Assembly: GCA_946811695.1 (NCBI GenBank)
Contig: OX328123.1
Coordinates: 42,807,335-42,871,334 of the forward strand
DNA: 64,000 bases
Origin: Gonocerus acuteangulatus
Lineage: Eukaryota; Arthropoda; Insecta; Hemiptera; Coreidae
Reading direction: 5' to 3'
In this document: positions 47,211 through 60,200 of the stretch, one piece after another
Layout: the number at the start of each line of letters is the position of its first letter
Position numbering within the stretch: the first letter of the stretch is position 1
Translations under genes and position numbers: made by a program
The notes under the pieces: generated by a model
The model's database searches: none
The model's input: only the letters and a program-made list of their open reading frames with translations
What the model was told of the DNA's origin: nothing

Positions 47211-50200
47211 CTGAAACAAAAATAAATGACATTTAACAATCAAATAAAATTCGAAGACAATATTTTCTGTAAAAGTTTGAGTTATGCTAACATTTTTTTT
47301 TTTTTTTTGTTTTTTTTTTTTTGTTTTTTGTTAATACTTAAATCAAATGTGAAAAATAAATTCAAATATATATTGAAGGTATCTTGTCGAAGTTATAAAA
47401 TAAATTGATCATTAAAAGTCTTTTTTCAGTCGCAAAGTTAGTCATATTATATGGAATCACTTAAAACAACCAATTACTTCTCTTGGCGAGTTTTAAAATA
47501 AATTCTTAACAAAAAAGAAGAGGTAGATCTACTTTTATAATCTTCGTTAAGTACACTTCTTGTACAGGTAAAGATGATGGATGGAAAATACTTCTATGAT
47601 TTCAGCTAATGTAGGAAGAATAGTTAGGACTTCTTTCTTCGGAGTGGAGTCATTCGTTGGCACATTTCCAAGTTAAGATTAGTCAGTATCAGGCAGCCAA
47701 TGGTAAGCGTAAGGTTACAGAATAAGAAAGATTTTTTTTGATTGTTCAAAATAAAAATAAATCTGGAGTCTAGTAGTAATGCTCGGCAGAATAAATACCT
47801 TTGCACAGGCAATGAAAATGGGACTGTCTCTTTGTGAATGTTCTGCACAAAATAAAACATCAGTGAAAATTTTAGAAGTTTTTCATTACTCTATAAATAA
47901 ATATTTTTTTCTCAAAAATGGTTGAATACATTGCCTTGAACCCTCCCTCCATAAAAATAACTATAAAGTGCACTTGGAACCCTAATAATGTAAAACTGTA
48001 GGGCTATAATAATTTCCATTCAAATTTAGTTAAAAAACAGATAATACTTCATCTAAGACAAAAGATCAAGTTTGTCAACAGGCAGAATATGTCCACCAGA
48101 CACAGGAAACATTCACAAAAACAAAAGCTTTTTATAGACATTTTAGCATGGAACAACTTTCAGGGCAATATATTCAACCATTTTGAAGAGAAGTGCAGGG
48201 AAAAAACTTTTTTTTTATTTCGAGAAGTTAAAACCGTCATACTGACTTGAAACATTCTACATACAGTATCTCCCAAAAGTAATCGGAAAAACGAAATTTT
48301 TAAATTAAGCTTGTATTTACACATCAAAAGTGCAATTTTTTCAGTTTTTTTTATAGGCCCATAACGTACAATTCCTAAGGATCAAAATAACCTGAAATTC
48401 GTGCAAAATAATTTATCCGTAACAAAAATAGAAGTAAGATTATATTAAAACATAGAATTTACAGGTCACAAAAGTAATCGGAATTTTCGGTTTTTCTTAA
48501 TTCTAAGCACTTTTCTGGACATTATCGTATCAACTTTATTTTTATGTTGTAGGAAATAGTCAGTACTAGCCCTAAGGTCCCCACAGCTGCATGTTTCACC
48601 TCATTAACCGCGAGCATGAGGTGGTACATACTAACGTCGAGTGAAACTCATCTGCGTTAGATTCTATGCGCAAAAACGGCTGTAAATTCAAACAAATCAG
48701 CCAAGAGACCAGTAAGCCTATTTCAACGGTGTCGAGCATCATAAAATGATTTAAAACGGAGGATATATTGAAAAGTGGGCCGAAAGCAGGGCGTCCTAAA
48801 CTACTGTTCGAGAGGGATGAAATATCAATGTATTCAAAATTTCCATTTCCGGGCAATATCTCTCAAATTACCTTTTATAATATTTAATAACACATAACTG
48901 TCTATGATTCTGCCAATGAAGACTAAATTCCTCATTCTCTTCGAGCTCCCATAGCCCCAGACCATCACACACCCAACCCTGTGTTTCACTGTACCTCTTG
49001 TGTTTCTCGGAATATGCTTTTCATTAGTATGTGCCACACCCTAACTATCCATCAGTGCTGTTTAAGTTGAGCTTTTATTCGCCTGCAAATATAACATTAT
49101 CCCAGCAACTGTAAGGCGTTTTCTTATTAGCTAAACTTATAAAAGGTTTTCTCCTAGCTACCATACCATTAAAATAGTTTCTTCGGAGGGCCTTTTTTAC
49201 TGTTTCTGGGCTTTTTTTTTGTTCCAGTTTCTTGTTGAAGCTTCGTTGAAATGGTAGGAGAATTTATAGAGGGATTCTGGCGTACTTTTCGGACAATTCA
49301 TATTTCATTCCTCTTGAACAGCAGTTTAGAACGCTCTGTTTTCTACACAATTTTCAATCTATCCTCCGTTTTAAATCGTTTTATGGTGTTCGACACCATT
49401 GGCCATGGACTTACTGGTCTCTTGGCTGATTTATTTGAATTTACAGCCCTTTTCATGTAACGCAGACGAGTCTCAATCGAGGTTGGTATTTACCCCCTCA
49501 TGCCTGCAGTTATAGAGGTGAAACATGCAGCTGTGAAGACGTTAGGGCTAGTACTATTTCCTACAACATAAGAATGAAGTTGATACAATAATGCCCAGAA
49601 AAGTGTTTAGAATTAAGAAAAACCGAAAATTCTGATTACTTTTGTGACCTGTGAATTCTATGTTTTAATATATTCTTAATTCTATTTTCGTTATGGACAA
49701 ATTATTTTGCGCGAATTTCAGGTTATTTTGATCCTTCGGAATTGTACGTTATGGGCCTATCAAAAAAAAAAGCTCAAAAAATTGCACTTTTGATGTGTAA
49801 ATACAAGCTTAATTTAAAAATTTTGTTTTTCCAATTACTTTTGGGAGACACTGTATGTCAAACATTCGTCAAAACTAATACATATACATTCAGTTACTTG
49901 TGAAATATAGGAGGTATTAAAAAAAATTAAAAATTATCAACCGATATGACCAGTAATGGACAGCTTATATATTTTCTTAAATATATAGAAAACAGTTGTG
50001 AAATCATGGTAAGTGGATGATGATCTTTTGAAAACCTTATAAATGTCAAGGTTCCCAGATATAAGCATAATGCGGAAAAATGTATTTAAATAATTCAAAA
50101 CATTTAAAAATATTTATTTATTTTAGTTTCTCGCAACTAAGGCAATTCAACAACAGGATGATTTAATAATCAAAATTTATAATAAAAAATAAATAAATAA

Positions 50201-51780
50201 AATAAAAATGTAAATTCACATTATGAAATTATAGAACAAGAGGACATAGTCTCTTTCTTGTAAAGGTTGGCTTCAGTTTCTCAATCAGTTGTATTTATAT
50301 TTCATATCAGTTCGTTTATGAGAATTACTTTAGATCATAAATGTCTGAGGTATTCAAATAGTTGTTCGATATAGTGACTGTCATCCGTAAGTAGTTCGTA
50401 CATGTTTAGTGCGATGTTATCATTTTGTCTTTGTCTACAGTCTGTCAGGATGTGTTTAACGGTAAGTGATGTATTACAGTACTGACAAGTTGGTCTGTCC
50501 TGTCGACTCATAAGGTAAGAGCGCGTCAGTCGGGAATGGCCTATCCTTAGTCTGCACAGAACGACTTCTTCTCGTCTATTACTTCTGCTGCTTGATGGCC
50601 ATTCACGGACTGTTTCTTTAATCTCCCTCACGTATGACGTACTATGTTTAAAAATAGATGTTTTTTTAAAAATACATGGTATCCATTCAAGAATATATTA
50701 ACACATAAAGAAATAAAGAGTTTTTTTTTAAGATCACAGTAAAATTTGACAAATAATTCATGTGCTTTAATAATACAACAGAACATCACATACCAATCAA
50801 CCTGAACTGCTTTTTCTTCTAGGACCTTCTCTGCAGTAGACCAACTGAACCTCACTAACTGAGGGAATCCAAAGATGGGATCCATTGAGCTAATCAAGAA
50901 CTTCTGCGTAACTCCATCTATAGAAATATTAAGTACAATATGTGACATTAAACATAATGGAATGGAATGACTGAAAGTTGAACTGAACAACATAAAGAAT
51001 AATTCTAGGCTACGTATGCCAAGAATATTAGGAATGTTTGTGGTTAGCCAGCTAACTTCATGAGATTTTTGTAAAATTATTTCCTGAACAATACGATATA
51101 ATACTACTTCATACAGATAGATAGCCTGGACAAAACCGTTCCTGGAAGCCTCTCTCTCAATAAATGTGGCATATTATCAATGTAGCCCTTGAAATCATCA
51201 ACACCATAATTGGAAGGCAATTGTAAAAAAAAAAACAGAAAAAAAAAAAAAAAAAAAAAAAACATTTTAAAACTTTTTATTAAAAGGCATTTAGAACTAG
51301 AACCCTTAACCCTTTCATTGCTCTGAACGAGTGAACTTGCGCTCGACTAGCAGGACCCCAGACGCTCCACATGAGATAACTCGTGTCCCACTGTCTGTAC
51401 CCCTAACGCTCAGTAACTCATATAAAGTCAGCAAGATCTTCCCCCTTATTACCTTATCCCGGAGGCATTAAGAAATCATAATGAAATAATGCAATTTATT
51501 TTCTCAGTATTCTTCAAAGGTTAAAGTAACTGAGGCTTTGTATCTCAATTATCTTGTAACTGCTAGTCGTGTTTTGATTTTATTATTTACGAATAGAGTT
51601 TCACCCGGTTCTTCAAATATACATTTTTTTATTTCATCAAATCTTCTTCACATATTAATTGAAATTATATATTGTGCAAGTCAATTTTTTTTTGTGTGTG
51701 TGTTTTATCACGGCATATCAACTATTGGGCTATTAATGCCGGCTATTATTATCCATACAAAAAAAAAATAATAGGGTTCC

Positions 51781-51843
<63 letters not shown>

Positions 51844-54800
51844 ATATTATTATCTATAAACAATAAACGTATAGTCCTGCAATAGACATTGTTATGGATA
51901 ATTGTTGGAAGCTGAAGCTGGTGCGCTTCGCCACCTACTTGCAGGGTCTTACACAGCTTTGACTCACTAACCCCATTTCTTTTCTTCTTCCCGACGCATC
52001 AACTACATTTTAGCATGATCCTTTTTTGTTTTGTCTAACCTGATTGTTGCTGTTTATATCTTTCGGTCATATTTTGTATCATGTTTAGTGCGGTCGGTAT
52101 AAATAGCCTCCTAGCCTAATCAAGTAATTATATTGTCATTTCTTATCTGAGTGATTTTCTTTTCCGTAATAGAAAATGTATTTTAGTTTAGTATAAAATT
52201 ACCAATGAAAGGGCATTTGACAATACAAGTTAACAATTCCAAATATATAACAAGAGGACACTGAAAGATGAAAGAGTTGAACAGTAGTGAGGTCAGGACG
52301 AGGAGAGGCGAGATTGGCAAGTGTATGGAGGAAGCTAGATGGATAAGCTATACAGTGTACCGGGCACAGCAAGTCCATTCATTCGCCAGCAATGATAAAA
52401 TAACTAACTTTCTATAACTATCTTGTCAGTTTCCTCAACCATTAGAAATCATTGAACAGTTGATAAAAAGTGGCACTGAAGATTTTTTCCATATATATAA
52501 ACCCATGAAAGAACTAGCCTAAGTCAGTTTTTTTTTGTTTTTAAATATTTCTTTGTAATTCAATTTGTTTTTGAGGAATGTATGTGAAAGAGGAATACAC
52601 ACAAATAAAAACTTATTTTTAAAGAGAACTACTTGACGTATCAAGACCCCGTTTGCACGGCTCTTCCTTATCTCTGTAGTACTTTTAAACAATGGGAAAG
52701 AGGGAACCCTTCCCTTTAAAGGTATTTTTAAGCCCATAGAAGAGCTATTTTCCTACTTCAAAGGGCACCATTTTATAGGTCTTGACGAGAACTACAACTT
52801 TCCTCATTTGAAAAATGTTGATAGTTCCAACCGTTTAGTAGTTATTCCTCTTGTGGCCCGCTTATCTGGGCCACCCTTTATATAAATTATATTAAGCAAA
52901 TTATTCAAGAATACAGCGTGCAGTACCATCTTTTAAGTAAGGATGGAATGGTTGGGATTCGGCTAAATAAACCTCAATATGATTTTGTTTTAAAAAATCT
53001 ATATTTCGGACGTTTCGGCTACTCATTGGTAGCCTTCGTCAGCTAAAATGACAAAAAAAGAAATTAATACAGAAACAAAAAAAGTTTATAATTGTGATAG
53101 GTAACAGAACTATAAATACAATTAACTTATAAAAGAACATATCGTCTTAAATTCTTAGAATGAGTAGAATGAAAAAATAAATAGGTACAATAATTGATTT
53201 TAATAGTAATTAGTAACATTAATTGAGTTTACAAAGAAATAAGAAACTACATACCAATGACAAATATAGTAGCTAATAGTAACATTAATTCATTTTACAC
53301 AGAAATAAGATACTACATACCAATGGAAATGCCGAGCGGCAGAGGAAGACCAAGGTTAGCAATTAAGTAACCATTGTGAAAGTGTCTAAGGAAAAAGGAA
53401 TCTACTGGGGTATATGTAACTGAAAACAGCAGGTGGTGGGAGAAAGGTCGGTAAGGATCAAAAGGCATGTTTATGATATTTTATGACAGGAAAGGAGAAA
53501 AAGGTGTTAATGGAAGGATACCCAAGGGGCATGGGAAAAATCTAGGTGGGAGGTCGGGAGAGTTTTTGGAAAATATTAGCGTACATAGGAGAAATGCCTT
53601 GTTTGTCAGTTTTGTAGTTTATATTGTTTTTGTTTAAGTTTATGTGTACACATTCCGAGATCTGTAGTCTTTTTCTGTTTCGTTGTGTAGAAAGAATTTT
53701 CGTGTCGTCGAAGTTAAAAGTGTGTTTTTAACTATATATGCCTTTTGATCCTTACCGAACTTTCTCCCACCACCTGCTGTTTTCAGTTACATAAACCCCA
53801 GTAGATTTCTTTTTCCTTAGACACTTTCACAATGGTTACTTAATTGCCAACCTTGGTCTTCCTCTGCCGCTCGGCATTTCCATTGGTATGTAGTATCTTA
53901 TTTCTGTGTAAAATTAATTAATGTTACTATTAGCTACTATATTTGTCATTGGCATGTAGTTTCTTATTTCTTTGTAAAATCAATTAATGTTACTAATTAC
54001 TATTAAAATCAATTATTGTACCTATTTATTTTTTCATTCTACTCATTCTAAGAATTTAAGACGATATGTTCTTTTATAAGTTAATTGTATTTATAGTTCT
54101 GTTACCTATCACAATTATAAACTTTTTTTTTGTTTCTGCATTAATTTCTTTCTTTGTCATTTTAGCTGACGAAGGCTACCAATGAGTAGCCGAAACGTCC
54201 GAAATATAGATTTTTTTAAAACAAAATCATATTGAGGTTTATTTAGCCGAATCCCAACCATTCCATCTATACTTATCACCTCGACGGCTAACTATCTAAT
54301 CATCATGATACCATCTTTTAGTAATGCAGTTCTTGTGTGACACTTTTGAAAACTCTAAGCTGATTTTTCAGCTTTGCCCCCAGAGCTATCTAGCAGTTCT
54401 GGCATAATAAAATTGTTATTTTTGCATTCATTCAACACTGATGTGAATATTTCTAGAAAACTGTATGCTTATGAAGAATTATTGCTCGTAGCTAAGTCCG
54501 ATAGTGATTTTGATTCTTCAGTGGATTTTGATTTTTTGTGGAGACCTCTCCTGGAACATCAGTGACTCAGTCAGGAAAGATATCTTCTGATCGAATTTTT
54601 ACTTCAGAAGATTCTAGTGATGAGGATAAAGGTCCCACTCCAAACAAATGAAATCTTATTGAAGATATTTCATAAAGATAATCACTTTTTTAATGTAACT
54701 CAATTATTGTTAATAGGTTTGACAAATAAAATATCCACTCAGATTTCACAAGTATTCAAGTAATCTTGAAGTTAATACAAGTGTTCTTCTTTCTTCTCAA

Positions 54801-55455
54801 GCCTATTTTTCTTGATCCAATTATAGATTCAACAAGTTCTAAATAAATCCAACTCATAAGGTTCACTGAACTGAGTCACTGCACTGAAATAAACTGAATG
54901 AAAACATCCAGACAACTACATTACATTCATTAGATTCAACTGTCTGCTTGAGCCCCAAAAACAGGCTTGGCATGCCTACAATCACTAATTCTGGATTGTA
55001 AATATTTAACTAGATGTTAATCATATTGATTTCATGCATTTAAAATGTTGAGAGTTGTTACTATTTCAAACACTCATTAATTTTAAAAGTAAGAGTAGCA
55101 AAATGGGCATCGATTTAAGAGAAAAAAGCATTTGTTATTTGCTCATGAACAAGTATTCATTGCACAAGATGAAGAAGATATAAGCTATGTTTCAAAAGTT
55201 ATGGATCATTATGAACCTGTAGGCTTCAAAATAAATGTTGACGAAACTAAATATATGAAGAGCGCACTGACTCAGTTTTATGCAAATTGAGCAAAACTAA
55301 ACAATTTTGTTATTTAGGATCTATATCTGAAAGTAATGGCAGCGCAGAAGCAGAAGTCCAATAAAGGATTACCAATGGTAAAAAAACAGTGGGAATTGAT
55401 TAAGTCAATACTCTAGAGCAGTCTGATTTTAATAAAAACAAAACAGCTAATATAC

Positions 55456-55512
<57 letters not shown>

Positions 55513-57148
55513 CACATATATGTACATATAACCATACATATATATATATGCTTGATGTTATTTTTCGTCGCTGGGATAGTATTTTTAGATGGAACGGCAT
55601 TTTTCTCCAGCGGTGGTACTCCTTCTCACTTCTTCCTGGAATATTTCGATGGATTCATCTCCATCTTCTTCAGCCAGGTACTTGTTTCTTCCTCGGTGGT
55701 AGCCAAGGGAATGACATTTTTCTCAATCTGGGCGCCTTTTCTCCCCTCTAGCCACAGTATCGGCGGACGAATGGTGTTGAAGCTCCCTGGTGTAGTTGGG
55801 ATTCTGTCCGTTAGCAGCGCTGATGGTATTGCGTCTTTTTTTCTCCTGCTTCTATTTTCCTCGCCGTAAGGTTTTATATGCTTGATGTTGTTTTTCGTTG
55901 CTGGGATAGTATTTTTAGATGGCTACCACCGAGGAAGAAACAAGTACCTGGCTGAAGAAGATGGAGATGAATCCATCGAAATATTCCAGGAAGAAGTGAG
56001 GAGGAGTACCACTGCTGGAGAAAAATGCCGTTCCATCTAAAAATACTATCCCAGCGACGAAAAATAACATCAAGCATATAAAACTTTACGGCGAGGTATG
56101 GAATGAAATGAAATGTAACAGATCTCTCAAATGGAAAACTTTTCCAATCGTTTCATTCAGTTAAATTTATTGCTTCCGGAATGGACAATGGATACCCACA
56201 GTTTGGCCATTAAAAAATGAATAATTTTTAATTTTTTCACACAAGATATTTGAAAGTAACAAAACTACATTCCACATTTTTTTTGACAAAAAGGGAGCCA
56301 ATCGTTCAATTTATTCCCTAATAAACCTCCTCTTCATGTTCATAGATTTTATGCTTACTAAATGTAGAAGTTTTCCTGCAATTATTGAATCTGTAGTCCA
56401 TTAGAGGGCTGAGGAAAAAAATCGCGAAAATACTCTGATTCATTGATAAAAACAGAAGTGCGTTATTGGACGTCCAGAAAGTATCTTTTAATAATGGTTT
56501 TTGTGAATCAAATTACTGTTTTTTAAAAGGAAATTTTGTCTATTTTATGATAGTATAATTATAATTTAATTATCTTCAACGCTTTTTGAGCAACCCTTTC
56601 TTATTCATTAAAAATCATGACTACGTTAAAAAAACAGAAAATTGGGCATAGCTCCTTTTCCTTTCGGAATCGGACCATACTTCTAATGAACTTTCTTGTT
56701 GGAAGTTATGTCTACAATCACCTCATGGAGTTTGGCTACTTAGACCTGAATCACCCTGTATAAATCAGTCCACCGGAAAATGGTTTTTGGAGCGAAATTT
56801 GCACACAAAGAAATCTTAACACTTACATTTTCAAGTTCATACAGGAAAACGAATGAAACTAGTTTTAAAGCGATTTGGAGGCAAGAAAGTATTAGAAAAA
56901 AAAATGTTATTTATAGACATGAAAAGTTTTCAGATATTAGTATATTTTCTAAAATATCTCGAATCCGGTTGGGAAATCTTTGCAAGTGGAAGGAGAGCAT
57001 TCGAAAGCTTACTAAATTCTCTACAAAAAAGATTCTGATGTAATTTTCAATGGGGCAATGTCAATATGAAAAATAAGAGCTTAAAACTTAGAAATGGTTA
57101 GTTTTGTTCTTTTCAACGTATTTTTGTCTCTGTTTACCTAACTTTTTA

Positions 57149-57216
<68 letters not shown>

Positions 57217-60200
57217 TGCATTTATCAGTAAAAAGAATATTTTAGTAAAAGGTATGAAAATGAGGAACAGTGTTATAATTTTTCTAAGAGCAAATGTTGA
57301 GAAAGATGATGGAGTCATTTCCGTTTAGGATACAATCGGTTTCCTGTACTGCCGCTTAAAATCTTATATTGCTTCTCTTTGAAATTTAATATTATATTTT
57401 ATACAAAAGATCAAAACGTAATAATAACTGCCTCTATTCCTTTACTAATGGCACTAGGGATGAACGGAACCATGCTTCTGTGGTTCAGATGATGCACTTC
57501 CTACGAGTCGGAGTTTTTCATAATATAATTAAAATACAATATAATAATCAAAAAATGGATTTGTTCCATTGCAGTTTAGTAAAAATAGCTGCATGGTCGA
57601 GCTTTGTCACGACAGATAAGTAGTTTTTTTATTGCGTTAAATAATGTATCATCAAAATTAATGCTACTACATAATTTTTTGCAGTTTGTTAAAGCATGGG
57701 TCTCGTAATCAAAGTATAATGTTTCTTGACACTGGGGCACTCCGGACAAGTGTCAAGAAACAGATAACCTAGAGATAACCCGTTATCTACCTATAGGTTA
57801 CCAGTAACAGCAATGTAACCAATACAGGTTAAATTTTGTTGTCAATAATAAACATATGTTAAAATTTTAAAATATATGTTTCTCAGATGTCATTTTGAAA
57901 AACCCATTATATTCGCGAGCATTACGAAGAAGTCTTCTGACTGGGGATGCTGATGGGTGAGGAGGCTGTGCAAGGGTTCAGGATATTATAACCTTGGATT
58001 GACCATCACCAGGTATAGCGTAAACTCTATGGGGAACAAGTTGAAATGAACCACAATTAAAATGGTGGGTAAACCTGAAGGAGAGCGTCCTCAACACCGA
58101 TTTTCTTCAAAGTTTGCACTATAACGTATTTTCATGCACTAAACACGAATCCGTTGAAAAAAATTGTTGTTCTCAACCAGGAAAGAAGTTATTTAAAAAA
58201 AAAGTTCACTGTTATGAAGGTTAGGGAAGACTGCCTTGGACGACTTTTGGGCATAGAATTCTTTTTATTTCTGCGAGTTGGATTGACTAGGGGTTTTGAT
58301 GTTTTCTTGAGCGAGCGGAGCGAGCGGAAACGCATAGCACGTATGCCCGAAAGCGACAGTTTACGACCAAGTCAGCTACCACAAGGTGAGTCTAAATTTC
58401 AATTACACTTCGTCATTAATGACTATTGCGCAGGCGCGTGTTTACATATAAGCTGTTTACCCCGTCTTTTATAACCTCCATAACAGTGAACTTAAGTGCT
58501 TAATAACTTCTTTCCTAGTTGCGAGCAACTTTTTTTTCAACGGATTCGTGTTTAGTGCATCAAAATACGTTATAGTGCACATTTTGAAGAAAATCGGTGC
58601 TGTCAGCACCTTTGGTCGTTTGTAACCCGCTAACAGTGAACTTTTTTTTTTAAATAACTTCTTTCCTGGTTGAGAACAACAATTTTTTTCAACGGATTCG
58701 TGTTTAGTGCATGAAAATACGTTATAGTGCAAACTTTGAAGAAAATCGGTGTTGAGGACGCTCTCCTTCAGGTTTACCAAATGGTGATCTTGTCCCTCGT
58801 AGCGTAAACTCTATGAGGGACAGTTTATTTCTAGTAATTCAAGGACTGCCATCATAGTTGAAATTAACCACAATTAAAAATAATACTATGAAATAGGTAC
58901 AGTACAGTAACAACTGTTCTTTTATCCCTCCTACCAACCCTTCCTGCCTAGGCGAGCATGCTCTCTTTAAAACTAAAAATTCAAACCCCTCTAAAAGTAC
59001 TTAAAAATTTGAATATAAAAAAAAAAAAAAAAATACTTAGGGAGTGTTTACATCCTAAAGGGGGTGTCCATGCAAAATTTCAAATTTTTCTGTTGAGTGG
59101 TTTCGGCTGGGTGATGATAGTGAGTCAGTAAGTGATATTTGATAAATATATAGTAGATATATTGGTTCTATTGCAGTTTCCAAATTTAAAATGTAGTTTG
59201 GTGTATTATGTGGAGGACCAAATACTTTCATAAATGATAAATGATTTTCCTTCTTGCTAACGTCAAACCTCCATTTCAAACCTTTGGTTTTTCTTTTGTT
59301 GAAGTTATTTCTTTTGTAAAAGAATGCCATTTGAACGAGGACCATCTTCAATGTTCAATGCTTTCAGATATGGACATTTTGTTATTTTATTTTAATTATT
59401 TTTACAGCATATCTGCTTTTAGGGAATTAATTATGGGATATCAAGAGGTTGCCACCTGTTTCTAAACACCTAAGCTGAAGCAGGGGGGCATTTGTGCAAA
59501 GCCAATCGCTCGAAAAAGTCAACCTGTCACAAATGGAAATCGAACCTACATTAGAATCCAGCGAGAATCTCTTCTTTTTTTTTTATTTACAAATAAATTG
59601 TCTTGATTTTTTTAATTAGTAACTTTTTCTTCCAAATGAAATTTATTATAAAAAAAATGTAGTTCATTAGAAACTTTTGGTTATAGGTGGAAAGAAAATA
59701 ATTTTATGAATAAAAGATTATCTATAACAAATTTAAAATCAAGCATGTTTATAAGAAGTACCAATACATACCACCAGGATATCCACTGCCCCAATGTTCA
59801 GAGGAGTCCATTTCTGAAAATGTCCAAGATTTGAGAACAACATCTCTCGTAACCTTCGCACATATACTTGCGCCTCCAACAATGGGATAAGTTGAATCAG
59901 CTTTTTTAGCCACAGTAATACTAAGCTCAGGAAAAATGTTTTTCAGTTTTGCCTAAAAAGTTATATTACAGTTAATTTTAACAAATAAAGATATAATCAA
60001 TTCATTAATTTAGAATCAAATGAAATACTTGGTATTTTTCTGCAGGTCCAACTGTGTCGACAAATACTTCTGTGACCATCGCCCCTGCTTCTAGAGCTCT
60101 TTTCACAAGACCAATAGCTGCATTGTGTGACACTTCATTCAAAGAAACTTTCTGCCTAAAATTTAATGGTTCCTTATTTTTTTAATTTATTCAACTGTAA

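Noticed and set aside
55456..55869. 137-codon plus-strand frame rich in F and S
   Set aside because: It begins in a (TA)n array and runs across an inverted repeat; the coding-like pattern is incidental.
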